From Bacteroidales bacterium (lineage in GTDB: Bacteria > Bacteroidota > Bacteroidia > Bacteroidales > UBA932), in assembly GCA_017626555.1 (NCBI GenBank), contig JAGAIM010000002.1, forward strand, positions 1 to 64,000: a DNA stretch of 64,000 nucleotides. Direction: 5' to 3'. The notes under the pieces were generated by a model that was not told where the DNA came from, did not search any database, and saw only the letters and a list, made by a program, of their open reading frames with translations. The number at the start of each line of letters is the position of its first letter. The stretch's first letter is position 1. A program made the position numbers and the translations under genes. Shown in pieces: positions 16,624 through 24,697 of the stretch.

Positions 16624-17328
16624 TTATTCAGCCTTCTTGCAGCACTTGCAGTCGGTGCCGAGGCAGTTCCATACGACTGCGCTGAGGGCGGCACCGAGGA
16701 AAGGAGCCACAATGAAGAGCCAAAGTTGCTGGAGAGCCTGTCCGCCTGCGAAAAGTGCAGGTCCGATGGAACGGGCAGGGTTTACGGATGTTCCTGTGAT
16801 AGGAATGCATACGATGTGCACGAGAACGAGGGTGAGACCGATTGCAAGGCCTGCGAAATTGCCTGCGCCCTTCTTGTCATCCGTAGCACCGAGTACTACG
16901 AGCACGAATACGAAAGTGAATACAACCTCTGCGATGAGTGCCTGCCACATTTCGCCTGCATCGAAAGTGTTTGCTCCGGTTGCAGTACATCCTGCATCAT
17001 TTGCTCCTGTAGAAGTCAGGGCGAAGAGTATTGCAGATCCGATGATGGCACCAAGAACCTGGAATACCATATACAAGCCGGCATCTTTGCCGCTCATACG
17101 TCCCGACATCCACACTCCGAGAGTTATGGCCGGGTTGATATGGCATCCTGAAATTCCACCGATGCAATATGCCATAGCCACGACTGAAAGTCCGAATGCG
17201 AGTGCCACTCCAAGAGTTCCGACACCTGCTCCGCAAGCCGCTGCCGCACCTCCTGCCATTACCGCACTACCGCATCCCATAAGTACGAGAACCATAGTTC
17301 CCAACATTTCTGCAAAGTATTTTTTCAT
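16624..17328 (-). CDS. aqpZ: Aquaporin (MIP family)
   Basis: A 234-residue water channel of the inner membrane with six membrane helices. Both NPA boxes are present: N65-P-A in GCHINPAITLG and N183-P-A in TSVNPARSIGP. The selectivity-filter arginine is R186 and a conserved histidine is H171, a pattern favouring water over glycerol (AqpZ type). The C-terminus is short and cysteine-rich (CLGTDCKCCKK), which is unusual and may bind metal or be incidental. It lies 47 bp after the lactonase gene on the same strand, with a REP-like repeat just past its stop. Confidence 0.92.
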   Translation of the reverse strand: MKKYFAEMLGTMVLVLMGCGSAVMAGGAAAACGAGVGTLGVALAFGLSVVAMAYCIGGISGCHINPAITLGVWMSGRMSGKDAGLYMVFQVLGAIIGSAILFALTSTGANDAGCTATGANTFDAGEMWQALIAEVVFTFVFVLVVLGATDDKKGAGNFAGLAIGLTLVLVHIVCIPITGTSVNPARSIGPALFAGGQALQQLWLFIVAPFLGAALSAVVWNCLGTDCKCCKKAE

Positions 17329-17375
17329 AATTGATAGGTGTTAGTTGGCTATAAATTTATATAAATTTCTTCAAT

Positions 17376-18464
17376 CTACAATAAAGTCACGCTTGACGGC
17401 ATATCTTCCTCGAAACTCAGGACAGATGGAGTGAGGGTGAGATGGCCGTTTTCTTCTATATGGAACACCTGGATCATCCTGTCGTCGCGGCAGGCAACGA
17501 AAAGCAGGCTGCCGTCCGGGCTGATGCAGAAGTTGCGAGGGTGCTTTCCCGTTCTGGCATAGCCGGTCTTCTCGATCCGGCCGTCAGGAAGTGTTCTGAA
17601 TATCGCAATTCCGTCATTATCAAGCCTGTGTGAGGTGTAAAGGTATTTCCCGGAAGGATGCAGATGTATGTCTGCGCTGCCTCCGGCATTCACTTCGTCG
17701 GCCTGGATCTGTTGGATGAGGGTGAATTCTGGAGTCTCATTGCCACCTGCCGAGAAGACGAGGACATTTCCGGAAAGTTCTGAAATGCAGTACAGGGTCT
17801 TTCCGTCCCGGCTGAATTCCAGATGTCTCGGGCCGCTTCCTGCTGGGCATACAATGTCGTCTTTGTGTACGAGGATGCCGTCCTCGAACCTCAGGAGACG
17901 GATCCTGTCGGCACCAAGGTCGGATGCCAGTATCCAGTCCGTATCAGGGATGAGTTTCAACTGGTGGATGTGAGAGGATTCCTGCCTGCCTTCTACAGGA
18001 CCCTCGCCTTGGAGTTCAAGCCTCTGGATGCAGTCTCCCAATATCCCGTCGCATAGAGGGAAAACGGTAACGGAGCCTCCGCTGTAGTCGGCAGTGAGGA
18101 TCCAGTCTTCATATCTCATTATGAAGCAGGGATCCGCACCGGTCTGCCTTTTGTCGGCTGTCATTGCTGTTTCATCCCCCAGACTGAACGAGTATGCGCC
18201 TGAAGCATTGCCTGTCTCGCTGACTGCGTATATATTGTCTGCATCCTTTATCGCGTATGAAGCATTTTCCGCTTCGATCTTTTCCAGAAGTGTGAATTCC
18301 AGGCTTCCTGTATCGAATCCGTATCTGTAGATGTGACTTCCGTATGTGCCTATATGCAATACCATATCTTCTTTGTTTTGCCGGTCAAGCAGCATTATAA
18401 GTCCCATAAATCCGAGAATGATGGTCGCTGCACCACATATCCATACTATTGTACTTGATTTCAT
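17376..18464 (-). CDS. Exported or anchored lactonase-family beta-propeller
   Basis: A 362-residue protein with an N-terminal hydrophobic anchor (residues 7-25) and a seven-bladed propeller of the PF10282 lactonase type. Visible blades include GPRHLEFSRDGKTLYCISE and HPRNFCISPDGSLLFVACRDD. Cytoplasmic relatives hydrolyse 6-phosphogluconolactone, but this one carries a signal/anchor and lies 12 bp downstream of an exported glycosidase. It more likely acts in the periplasm on a sugar lactone or as a binding protein, so I do not call it pgl. Co-transcription with the hydrolase is likely. Confidence 0.78.
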   Translation of the reverse strand: MKSSTIVWICGAATIILGFMGLIMLLDRQNKEDMVLHIGTYGSHIYRYGFDTGSLEFTLLEKIEAENASYAIKDADNIYAVSETGNASGAYSFSLGDETAMTADKRQTGADPCFIMRYEDWILTADYSGGSVTVFPLCDGILGDCIQRLELQGEGPVEGRQESSHIHQLKLIPDTDWILASDLGADRIRLLRFEDGILVHKDDIVCPAGSGPRHLEFSRDGKTLYCISELSGNVLVFSAGGNETPEFTLIQQIQADEVNAGGSADIHLHPSGKYLYTSHRLDNDGIAIFRTLPDGRIEKTGYARTGKHPRNFCISPDGSLLFVACRDDRMIQVFHIEENGHLTLTPSVLSFEEDMPSSVTLL

Positions 18465-18476
18465 TATATGTGAATA

Positions 18477-19772
18477 TTATCGGCTGATTCTCAGCCAGTT
18501 GATTTTTATCTGCGAGTCTTCCTTCCCGGATACTCCAAGCGTGTGGCATCCCTTAGGCATATTCAAGGTGACTTTGTGATTCCTCCAGGAAATGTAGGTG
18601 TTCGGCAGTTGTGAGGATCCGATATCCTTGCCGTCAAGGCGGAATTCCAGATGGCTGGCGACATCGGAATTATATCGTATTTCGATTGTATAGTCCCCGT
18701 CCTGAGGCAGATCAATCTGATATTCCACTGTATTATTTTTTCCGAGTCCGTAAATCTGAAGGGCACCGGTAACATCAGTTGTTGGGGAGATGCCGATGCT
18801 TCCGCTATAATCGGAATAATGTTCCGCCGGGATCACCTGTTCCGGCTTGTACCATAAAGTCTTGTCGAGAGTGGACATATTGATATATACCTTTCCCAAC
18901 GGAGTGAGCCCTTTTTCTGGTACTTCAAGAAGATTGTTATGGCAAGGTGATTCCTCATTTGTCCTCGGAATGAACCAGGCATATCTGAACACATCCGCAT
19001 CAGACTCAAGTATGTGCAGAGCCTCCACCATATATTTCATCTGATCTTTTTCCGAGATATTGCCTTCCCAACTGCAGAATTCGGTCAACCATATAGGCTT
19101 CCCGTACCTCTTGAACTCATCTATGAACCATTTCATAGCAGAAGGATGGCTCATATAGCAATGCACCGCTATGCCATCCACATCGTCGATGCTCACTCCC
19201 GGCTGTCTGAAAAACTCGTCAAGCCATTTCCACGGATCGCTGTACCCGGGCAGGGTACCATAGTTCATAGCCGGAGCAATGATTTTCATATCAAGTTCTT
19301 CCGCCACTTTTACCAGCCTGGGCCAGTCCTTTGCGGCTGCGTCCGGGGTCAAATTGGCCTGATCAGTCAGATTAGGTTCATTGTAGGCAAGGATATATCT
19401 GCATTCCGGATTTGAAGCCTTGAATTTACGCAATGCATCTTCATCCCAGGCAGTGTTCCAGGCCATAGGACAATAATCCATCCCGTAATGACGGAACAGA
19501 TCAGAAGCCTGTTCCGTCGTGCTGCTGCCCCAGTTATATGACCAGGAGCATCCCTCCGCTAAAAGAGGAATGTCATTGGATGGAAAATCTCCGAGATTGA
19601 AGCATACCCCTCTTTTCGTGCTTCTTTTCTGCAGTGTCATATATTCCACCTTCTCTTCTGGATCCTTTTTCTCATCTTCTTCCTGTGGTTTCTCACAGGA
19701 GCATAGGGAAATCAGGGTAATGGCTGCCAGAATATTCAGATTCCTCGGAAAAATCATTGTGGTCGTTTTCAT
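18477..19772 (-). CDS. Lipoprotein GH128-like glycoside hydrolase with C-terminal CBM
   Basis: A 431-residue lipoprotein. The start is taken at MKTTTMIFPRN, which gives a signal peptide ending in the lipobox LCSC (C26). The catalytic barrel (about 50-300) matches the Glyco_hydro_cc/GH128 family: the acid/base is probably E132 in LAYNEPNL and the nucleophile E231 in PIWLTEFCSW. Residues 315-431 form a CBM6/35-like beta-sandwich (VEYQIDLPQDGDYTIEIRY). Characterised GH128 enzymes cut beta-1,3-glucans, so laminarin- or callose-like substrates are plausible. It is the first gene of a pair with the lactonase 12 bp downstream. Confidence 0.87.
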   Translation of the reverse strand: MKTTTMIFPRNLNILAAITLISLCSCEKPQEEDEKKDPEEKVEYMTLQKRSTKRGVCFNLGDFPSNDIPLLAEGCSWSYNWGSSTTEQASDLFRHYGMDYCPMAWNTAWDEDALRKFKASNPECRYILAYNEPNLTDQANLTPDAAAKDWPRLVKVAEELDMKIIAPAMNYGTLPGYSDPWKWLDEFFRQPGVSIDDVDGIAVHCYMSHPSAMKWFIDEFKRYGKPIWLTEFCSWEGNISEKDQMKYMVEALHILESDADVFRYAWFIPRTNEESPCHNNLLEVPEKGLTPLGKVYINMSTLDKTLWYKPEQVIPAEHYSDYSGSIGISPTTDVTGALQIYGLGKNNTVEYQIDLPQDGDYTIEIRYNSDVASHLEFRLDGKDIGSSQLPNTYISWRNHKVTLNMPKGCHTLGVSGKEDSQIKINWLRISR

Positions 19773-19877
19773 AGCAGTGAAGGTTTTTGCAAATTTAACA
19801 TATAGATAATGATTTGTCAAGAATACGGAAACTGCACTTGATCTGCTGCTGTAATATGATATCTCCTTTGGATTTTC

Positions 19878-19885
19878 TATTTTTG
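19878..19885 (+). promoter_or_regulatory. Bacteroidota -7 box for the alaX-like gene
   Basis: TATTTTTG fits TAnnTTTG and ends 18 bp before the ATG at 19904. No -33 TTTG is seen at the expected distance. Confidence 0.5.
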
Positions 19886-19903
19886 CACGTATAAATCATT
19901 GCT

Positions 19904-20368
19904 ATGGAAACACCGATATTGAACCAGCACAATAAACTGGAGCACGAGCAGTCTCATACCTGCGAACATATTCTGAATGCCACGATGGTCAGGTTGTTCG
20001 GATGTCCGAGGTCAAAGAATGCGCATATTGAACGAAAGAAGTCGAAATGTGACTATATACTTGATTCAGAGCCGTCTGAGGAGATGGTGTCTCAGATAGA
20101 GAATGCTGTCAATGATGTGATTGCCCGTGGACTCGATGTGACTGTCGGGTATGTCGGCAGGGAACAGGCAGCAGCGATGGTAGATCTGAGCAAATTGCCT
20201 GAAGATGCGTCCGATACGCTTCGGATTGTCAGGATTGGGGATTATGATATATGTGCCTGCATCGGAGCGCACGTCACCAATACTTCAGAGATAGGAACAT
20301 TCAGGATCATAAGTCATTCTTTCGCAGATGGAGTGTGGCGTGTGAGATGGAAAGTAACCGGAAAATAG
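19904..20368 (+). CDS. AlaX-type alanyl-tRNA trans-editing protein
   Basis: A free-standing editing domain of 154 residues that removes wrongly attached serine or glycine from tRNA-Ala (sometimes threonyl-tRNA related). The zinc-binding motif HxxxH is H18 and H22 (SHTCEHIL), and CxxxH is C119 and H123 (ACIGAHVTNTSEIG). The latter is the second additional domain (tRNA_SAD) signature. The protein lacks the alanyl-tRNA synthetase catalytic core, as expected for AlaX-S/M forms. Two bases separate its stop from the start of a zinc alcohol dehydrogenase gene, so the two form one transcript; no functional link between them is known to me. Confidence 0.88.
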   Translation: METPILNQHNKLEHEQSHTCEHILNATMVRLFGCPRSKNAHIERKKSKCDYILDSEPSEEMVSQIENAVNDVIARGLDVTVGYVGREQAAAMVDLSKLPEDASDTLRIVRIGDYDICACIGAHVTNTSEIGTFRIISHSFADGVWRVRWKVTGK

Positions 20369-20370
20369 AG

Positions 20371-21405
20371 ATGAAGACTTACACATATCTTCATAAAGGA
20401 CATTTTGCGCTGACGGACAAACCGCGTCCGCAGATTCAGGATCCCCGTGACGCTGTGGTGAGACTGACTCTTGGAAGCATCTGCTCCAGCGATCTGCATA
20501 TCAAACACGGAAGTGTGCCTCGGGCAGTTCCCGGAATCACTGTGGGGCACGAAATGGTCGGAATAGTCGAAGAGACAGGCGATTCCGTAAAATCTGTAAA
20601 ACCAGGGGACAGGGTGACGGTCAATGTGGAGACTTTCTGTGGCGAATGTTTTTTCTGCCGTCACGGGTATGTCAATAATTGTGTGGATCCTAATGGTGGC
20701 TGGGCTCTGGGATGCCGGATTGACGGCGGACAGGCAGAATATGTTCGCGTGCCATACGCCGATCAGGGACTTGACAGGATACCGGACAATGTAACAGATG
20801 AGCAGGCTCTACTGGTGGGAGATGTCCTGGCAACCGGTTTCTGGGCAGCCCGTATTTCGGAGATATCCCGGGAAGATACTGTGCTTATAATCGGGGCCGG
20901 CCCTACAGGGATATGCACCCTGCTCTGCGTTATGCTTAAACAGCCCGCGCGTATCGTTGTGTGTGAGCAATCTGTTGAAAGACAGGATTTTGTGCGCAGT
21001 CATTATCCTTCAGTAGAGGTCGTTTCCCCATCTGAATGCCTTGCTTTCATCACATCCACGTGCGAAAGAGGAGGAGCCGATGTGGTGCTGGAGGTGGCAG
21101 GCGCTGATGATACCTTCGAACTTGCCTGGAGGGCTGCACGCCCAAATGCCATTGTCACAGTGGTGGCACTATACGACAAGCCTCAGACGTTGCCTCTTCC
21201 TCAGATGTATGGAAAGAATCTCACTTTCAAGACCGGCGGGGTGGATGGCTGCGACTGTGCTGAAATCCTCTCGCTGATAGAACGCGGACTGATCGATACC
21301 ACTCCTCTTATCACGCATAGGGTATCGTTGGAAAATATCGATGAAGGCTATCGGATATTCGAAAACCGTGAGGATGGAGTAATCAAGGTGGCCGTCACCT
21401 TCTGA
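20371..21405 (+). CDS. Zinc-dependent alcohol dehydrogenase
   Basis: A medium-chain dehydrogenase/reductase of 344 residues. The start is MKTYTYLHKGHFALT, two bases after the preceding stop; the longer open frame overlaps the AlaX gene. Catalytic zinc ligands are C38 (GSICSSDLH) and H60-E61 (VGHEMVG); structural zinc cysteines are C90, C93, C96 and C104. The nucleotide-binding motif GAGPTG lies at about residue 175. It oxidises or reduces an alcohol/aldehyde or polyol with NAD(P); the layout resembles sorbitol, threonine or IdnD-like dehydrogenases, but the substrate cannot be told. Confidence 0.88.
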   Translation: MKTYTYLHKGHFALTDKPRPQIQDPRDAVVRLTLGSICSSDLHIKHGSVPRAVPGITVGHEMVGIVEETGDSVKSVKPGDRVTVNVETFCGECFFCRHGYVNNCVDPNGGWALGCRIDGGQAEYVRVPYADQGLDRIPDNVTDEQALLVGDVLATGFWAARISEISREDTVLIIGAGPTGICTLLCVMLKQPARIVVCEQSVERQDFVRSHYPSVEVVSPSECLAFITSTCERGGADVVLEVAGADDTFELAWRAARPNAIVTVVALYDKPQTLPLPQMYGKNLTFKTGGVDGCDCAEILSLIERGLIDTTPLITHRVSLENIDEGYRIFENREDGVIKVAVTF

Positions 21406-21430
21406 AATGCTTCATCGGAACAAATAAGCA

Positions 21431-21469
21431 AAAACAAAATCCCTCTCGGAATGATTTCCAAGAGGGATT
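21431..21469 (-). terminator. Terminator downstream of tRNA-Leu
   Basis: On the minus strand a stem with AATCCCTCT and AGAGGGATT arms (21438-21446 with 21461-21469) is followed by a TTTTGTTTTT stretch. It ends the tRNA transcript just past its 3' end. Confidence 0.75.
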
Positions 21470-21473
21470 GATG

Positions 21474-21559
21474 TGCCTCGGACGGGAATCGAACCCGTAC
21501 GGACATTGCTGTCCACGGGATTTTAAGTCCCGCGTGTCTACCTATTCCACCACCAAGGC
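21474..21559 (-). tRNA. tRNA-Leu (anticodon TAA)
   Basis: A class II tRNA of 86 nt. The acceptor stem pairs GCCTTGG with CCGAGGC with one G-T wobble; the anticodon stem CGGGA/TCCCG encloses the loop CTTAAAA, giving anticodon TAA for UUA codons. The long variable arm is GGACAGCAATGTCC and the T-loop is GGTTCGATTCC. The discriminator is A and CCA is not encoded. Confidence 0.97.
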
Positions 21560-21603
21560 AATCCGAATGCAAATATAGTCTAAATTTCGGGAATTGCAAA
21601 GCG

Positions 21604-22689
21604 TTACCAGAACCACGCTGAACTCCAGCCGACCACGACTGTATTGAGCCAAGGGTGAACCTTGTCGAAACTTAGAGATTCGAAGTCGGCGAAAGCCTTG
21701 ACTTTGAAGTTGTTATCGGTGATAAGACTCAGGCCTATTCCGGCAGCAAGATCTATACCTGGATTTGTCTCGAGCCAGGCGCATCCTGCCATTATGTGTG
21801 CCTGGAATTCGAGGATTCTGGCGAAATTGAAATTCCAGAAACCTCCTGCGAGTGTACTGTACATAGGTGAGGCAGAACCAGAGGCGTATGTCATAGAACT
21901 GGCAGACGCCCTCGCTGTTAGCCCGATCCCCGGCTTGATAGGGATGTCGGTGGATATGCCCACGAGCCCTCCTCTTGCAGGAATGTTTCCCATCTGCTTG
22001 AGGCCTTCAGCCCCAATTATAAGGCGATGCCCGAATATCAGTTCGGCTACATAATGCTTTGCTGATGAATCATATCCGAATATCGGTTCTGAATAGGATG
22101 CTTCAAGACCTTTGTCCTTGAACATCAGGTCAGTCAGGAAGTATCCCAGATGTACGGATCCTATACCTATGGCTGCTCCGGCCATAATGTCTGTCATCCA
22201 ATGTTTCTTGTTCATCAGTCTCGATACTCCAGTGATTGCGGAGGCAGTATATCCTCCTATGCTGAACCACGGACTTCTCCACCCATATTCTTTATGCAGC
22301 ATTGTCGCTGTCATAAAAGCGGTGGCGGTATGTCCGGAAGGGAACGAGTTGTTGCGGCTACCGTCCGGACGAGGACGACGGACAGTATATTTGAGCCCGT
22401 TGACAGTGGCTGTCATTATTGCCAATGAAACAGCATCCGACACCAGCATTCTGCTCCACGAACTTCGGCCTTCATAACCGAATGCCTTGAGCCCGACCAT
22501 AACTGCTGCCGGGGCATATTGGAGCATATCATCATAACTATAGTCGAAATTTGGTATGCAGGTCTCACGAATGGAATAGATGTCGGTGTCGAAGGTGAAA
22601 TCTTCCACAGCGTATTGTGCAGATGCTTTTACGCCTCCGCAAAAAATCAGTATCAGACCTGTGATTATATGAATAACAGTATTTTTCAT
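21604..22689 (-). CDS. PAP2-family phosphatase with C-terminal extension
   Basis: A 361-residue protein with a cleavable signal (about 1-24, ending ASA-QY). The PAP2 motifs are complete: K100-x6-R106P, P117-S-G-H120, and S156-R157-x5-H163 with D167. It should remove phosphate from undecaprenyl pyrophosphate, phosphatidic acid or similar lipids at the periplasmic face. The region from about 200 to 361 lacks further PAP2 motifs and has alternating hydrophobic/polar strands (VGLSLITDNNFKVKAF, LNTVVVGWSSAWFW), perhaps a small outer-membrane barrel or porin-like domain, as in some Bacteroidota PAP2 fusions. It ends 45 bp from the tRNA gene. Confidence 0.85.
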   Translation of the reverse strand: MKNTVIHIITGLILIFCGGVKASAQYAVEDFTFDTDIYSIRETCIPNFDYSYDDMLQYAPAAVMVGLKAFGYEGRSSWSRMLVSDAVSLAIMTATVNGLKYTVRRPRPDGSRNNSFPSGHTATAFMTATMLHKEYGWRSPWFSIGGYTASAITGVSRLMNKKHWMTDIMAGAAIGIGSVHLGYFLTDLMFKDKGLEASYSEPIFGYDSSAKHYVAELIFGHRLIIGAEGLKQMGNIPARGGLVGISTDIPIKPGIGLTARASASSMTYASGSASPMYSTLAGGFWNFNFARILEFQAHIMAGCAWLETNPGIDLAAGIGLSLITDNNFKVKAFADFESLSFDKVHPWLNTVVVGWSSAWFW

Positions 22690-22702
22690 AGTTGTCAGTT
22701 GG

Positions 22703-22710
22703 CAAAATTA
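22703..22710 (-). promoter_or_regulatory. Bacteroidota -7 box for the PAP2 gene
   Basis: TAATTTTG on the minus strand fits TAnnTTTG and lies 13 bp before the PAP2 start; it is back-to-back with the plus-strand box at 22714. Confidence 0.45.
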
Positions 22711-22713
22711 CGC

Positions 22714-22721
22714 TAAATTTG
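22714..22721 (+). promoter_or_regulatory. Bacteroidota -7 box for the 76-residue gene
   Basis: TAAATTTG fits TAnnTTTG and ends 19 bp before the ATG at 22741, supporting that short gene as real. Confidence 0.45.
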
Positions 22722-22740
22722 CAATAAATCAGCAAGACGG

Positions 22741-22971
22741 ATGAAAAAGTATAGGGATAAAGGTACAGGAATCAAGGTCGTGGAGGTCAGCGATCTCAGT
22801 TTTCTGCGTGACCATAATCATCGATATGGCTGGTTCAGAAGACATTACAAGCACCATAGGCTTCGTCGGGCTCTTAAAAAGGCAGGCAAGGTCATTGCAG
22901 CCAACCCTGATGTAGCGACAGATATAGTCCGTTATTATTTCGTGCCTAAGGATAAGATTTCCATCAAATGA
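22741..22971 (+). CDS. Small basic protein, unknown function
   Basis: A 76-residue soluble protein rich in lysine, arginine and histidine, with a histidine/arginine patch (HNHRYGWFRRHYKHHRLRRALKK, residues 25-47 in part). No signal peptide or named domain is seen. A TAnnTTTG box stands 19 bp upstream. Nucleic-acid binding is suggested by charge alone. Its stop codon lies within a few bases of the first comF-tail remnant, so the boundary of the RAYT block falls directly behind it. Confidence 0.6.
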   Translation: MKKYRDKGTGIKVVEVSDLSFLRDHNHRYGWFRRHYKHHRLRRALKKAGKVIAANPDVATDIVRYYFVPKDKISIK

Positions 22972-23001
22972 TCATTCTCCCACAAATCCCAGAGTGACGA
23001 G
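22972..23001 (-). pseudogene. comF 3'-end remnant 1
   Basis: Ten codons read LVTLGFVGE-stop, matching the end of ComF (ATLGFVGEG) in the comF orientation. It lies 33 bp beyond the stop of RAYT-like gene A. Too short for significance alone, but it is the same phrase found in the two longer remnants and the intact gene. Confidence 0.5.
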
Positions 23002-23034
23002 ATTTTTCAAATGCCTGTTTCAGTGGACGGAAAC

Positions 23035-23967
23035 TTAAGGAAACAGTTCTTCCAGGATTGACAGGTCGAGCCGCAGCATTCTTCTGAGTTGCTGGTTGGT
23101 GGCGTTGTAGTTGAAATGCATATAGCGGGCAGTGTCGATCTTTTGTTGTACGCTGAGTTGTGAGGGTGTCTTGACGGAATACTCCTTATTGATGAACGGG
23201 TGAAGCACAGAGTAAAGTTCTTCGTCTGTCAAGAAGATGGAGTCTTTCAGCCTTGATGCTATCTGGCTGAATGCTTCGGCATTGCGGGTTAGGGAATTGA
23301 AATAACTTCGGGCGTCCCTGAATATGCTTTCTCCGAGTCGGATGTCGCAGAAAGAGGGGATGAAGGGCATTGAGTCGATTACTTTTAAATCCTGGAATGG
23401 TGCTATTTTCTTTGTATGTAGCATAGCCCGTTGGGTCAGGATCGGTAAGTCCCCTAATGCTTTGGTTGTCAGGTGTTTCAGCCAGTGACAAAAATATGCA
23501 CAGCCACCTCCCCAAGGGTATGAGTCTGGCGTATATGCCGGATTGGCGACGAATGCATTTCGATTGGCGTAGATAATTTCGTTGCGTAGTGCCTGGAGAC
23601 TTTCAATAGGCAGAATGTCCATTTTAAACTTACTCCAGTCGATGGCACGTTGTCTCTTCGGGAACGCCTGTCTGAGTCTCGCTGCGAACAGTTCAAATGC
23701 TTTGATGCAATTTTCCCGCTGACCAGCAACAATCAGGTGTACGTGGTTGGCCATCAATTCAAATGTAAGCGCCCGTACTTTTTTGCTCAAATGCAATGAG
23801 GCTGCAAGAGCCCACATCCCGGTTGCGAAGTCTTCCTCACAGCAGAAGATGTTCTGCATCATTGTGCCGTCAGTATATATATGCCAATACGGACCGTTAG
23901 CGATAAATATGCTTTCGCAAACTCTTTCCTTCTCTGAAAAACTCAGAGCACTATAATCCTTCTTCAT
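23035..23967 (-). CDS. RAYT-like Y1 transposase, copy A
   Basis: A 310-residue Y1_Tnp/HUH protein. The HUH pair is H75-V-H77 in ELMANHVHLIVAG, and the RAYT-type region IIYANRNAFVANPAYTPDSY-PWGGG follows at about 150. It is a close paralogue of the gene at 27049-27981: the first 170 or so and last 100 residues are almost identical, while about residues 175-215 differ strongly. Single-strand DNA cutting at hairpins is the known activity of the superfamily; the target here is unproven. It lies between comF-tail remnants and is preceded by a structured 122-bp element and a hairpin array. Confidence 0.85.
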   Translation of the reverse strand: MKKDYSALSFSEKERVCESIFIANGPYWHIYTDGTMMQNIFCCEEDFATGMWALAASLHLSKKVRALTFELMANHVHLIVAGQRENCIKAFELFAARLRQAFPKRQRAIDWSKFKMDILPIESLQALRNEIIYANRNAFVANPAYTPDSYPWGGGCAYFCHWLKHLTTKALGDLPILTQRAMLHTKKIAPFQDLKVIDSMPFIPSFCDIRLGESIFRDARSYFNSLTRNAEAFSQIASRLKDSIFLTDEELYSVLHPFINKEYSVKTPSQLSVQQKIDTARYMHFNYNATNQQLRRMLRLDLSILEELFP

Positions 23968-24045
23968 AAATACCTATATTTTAATCATCCTTAAATCCTA
24001 TTGGGTGGCCAGAAAAAAGCCTGTTTTCCTTGCAAGTTCATGATT

Positions 24046-24167
24046 GTTGGACCGGATGCTTGGTCAGCAGGCAACGTGGCTGGCAAATACGCCGGCCAGC
24101 CGCTCAAAGCAAGCTGCGCGAGCTGCGGCGAAGGGCTCGCTCCGCTGCTTTGTGCCCTTAGTCCAAC
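24046..24167. other. Structured element A upstream of the RAYT-like gene
   Basis: Closing stem GTTGGAC (24046-24052) with GTCCAAC (24161-24167). Inside are hairpin 1, GGCTGGC (24078) with GCCAGCC (24095), and hairpin 2, with CAAAGC (24105) and GCTTTG (24147) at its base. The same three-way layout occurs at 28111-28238 with a different closing-stem sequence. It could fold as RNA or as single-stranded DNA. A block starting AAATACCTATATTTTAAT, shared with copy B, lies between it and the gene start. Confidence 0.65.
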
Positions 24168-24193
24168 CTCTAGAGTCTATCTCAGTCAGGGGC

Positions 24194-24324
24194 TGTCCAT
24201 CAGAGTGACCCTTTTCGAGGGCAGAAACCTCAAACTGGCCGTCGTGTCCACCCAAACGGCACATTTCGTGGACAGATGCCACAATCTTGTTCTCGCGTCC
24301 ACAGAAATCCTTGTTTTCATGGAC
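24194..24324. repeat. Hairpin array A
   Basis: Two clear hairpins of about 30 bp: 24245-24274 (TGTCCAC ... GTGGACA) and 24297-24324 (GTCCA ... TGGAC), each with an A-run and T-run flanking the loop. Degenerate ones lie at 24194-24223 and 24275-24297. AGATG follows the first. It belongs to the same family as the array at 26849-27031. Confidence 0.65.
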
Positions 24325-24343
24325 AAGACCGCCCAACTGGAGC

Positions 24344-24454
24344 CTACGCTCTTCCCACAAACCCCAGCGTAGCAATGCTGATGCGGACCGACGGCGGGAA
24401 AACCGACCGCAGGGCTCTGAAACACTCCCCGAGGGTCGAGCCCGTGGTGAATAC
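24344..24454 (-). pseudogene. comF 3'-end remnant 2
   Basis: Thirty-seven codons including a stop read VFTTGSTLGECFRALR, then SVFPPSVRISIATLGFVG. This matches the PRPP-binding end and C-terminus of the intact ComF at 28253 with only a few changes. Homology stops abruptly at 24454, where the preceding VDD of the PRPP motif should be. It is a broken fragment in the comF orientation, not a gene. Confidence 0.85.
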
Positions 24455-24547
24455 GTGATATAACAGTAATATAAGAATGTGCAAATCGGCTTCTTAAACA
24501 ATGCTCTGATTGAAAGGATTGGGAGGAATATGCAGATAACCTTAGAT

Positions 24548-24596
24548 AAGAGAATCGCCCGTACAGCCTTGTATACGGGCGATTCTCTTGTTTTTT
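24548..24596 (+). terminator. Strong intrinsic terminator without an upstream gene
   Basis: A perfect 16-bp stem (24548-24563 with 24574-24589), a 10-nt loop and a run of six T from 24591. It reads rightward, yet the 90 bp before it hold no gene and everything further left is on the minus strand. The stretch 24455-24547 shows nothing else. Confidence 0.8.
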
Positions 24597-24631
24597 GTAA
24601 AATTGCAACAGACTTTTGTAAAACTGCAACA
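24593..24631 (+). repeat. 18-bp direct repeat upstream of the peptide gene
   Basis: TTTTGTAAAATTGCAACA (24593) and TTTTGTAAAACTGCAACA (24614) differ at one base and are 21 bp apart, about two helical turns. This spacing suits a dimeric or tandem regulator site upstream of the box at 24663. Confidence 0.5.
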
Positions 24632-24662
24632 TCAGAAATTTCCCGGTGTGTTTCCTTCTGCC

Positions 24663-24670
24663 TACCTTCG
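24663..24670 (+). promoter_or_regulatory. Possible -7 box for the 42-codon gene
   Basis: TACCTTCG differs from TAnnTTTG at one position and lies 27 bp before the ATG at 24698. Weak call. Confidence 0.35.
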
Positions 24671-24697
24671 CAAAAAAGTATTTATTAAAAAATATCT

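Noticed and set aside
16637-17344. 235-residue plus-strand frame covering the aquaporin gene
   Set aside because: Proline/alanine-rich reverse image of aqpZ; no promoter or motif.
17376-18464. Cytoplasmic 6-phosphogluconolactonase (pgl)
   Set aside because: The N-terminal membrane anchor and pairing with an exported glycosidase argue against the cytoplasmic pentose-phosphate role.
24344-24501. A second comF gene or a coding frame at 24064-24501
   Set aside because: Homology covers only the last 36 codons and ends abruptly; the long frame is in a different phase from the ComF homology.
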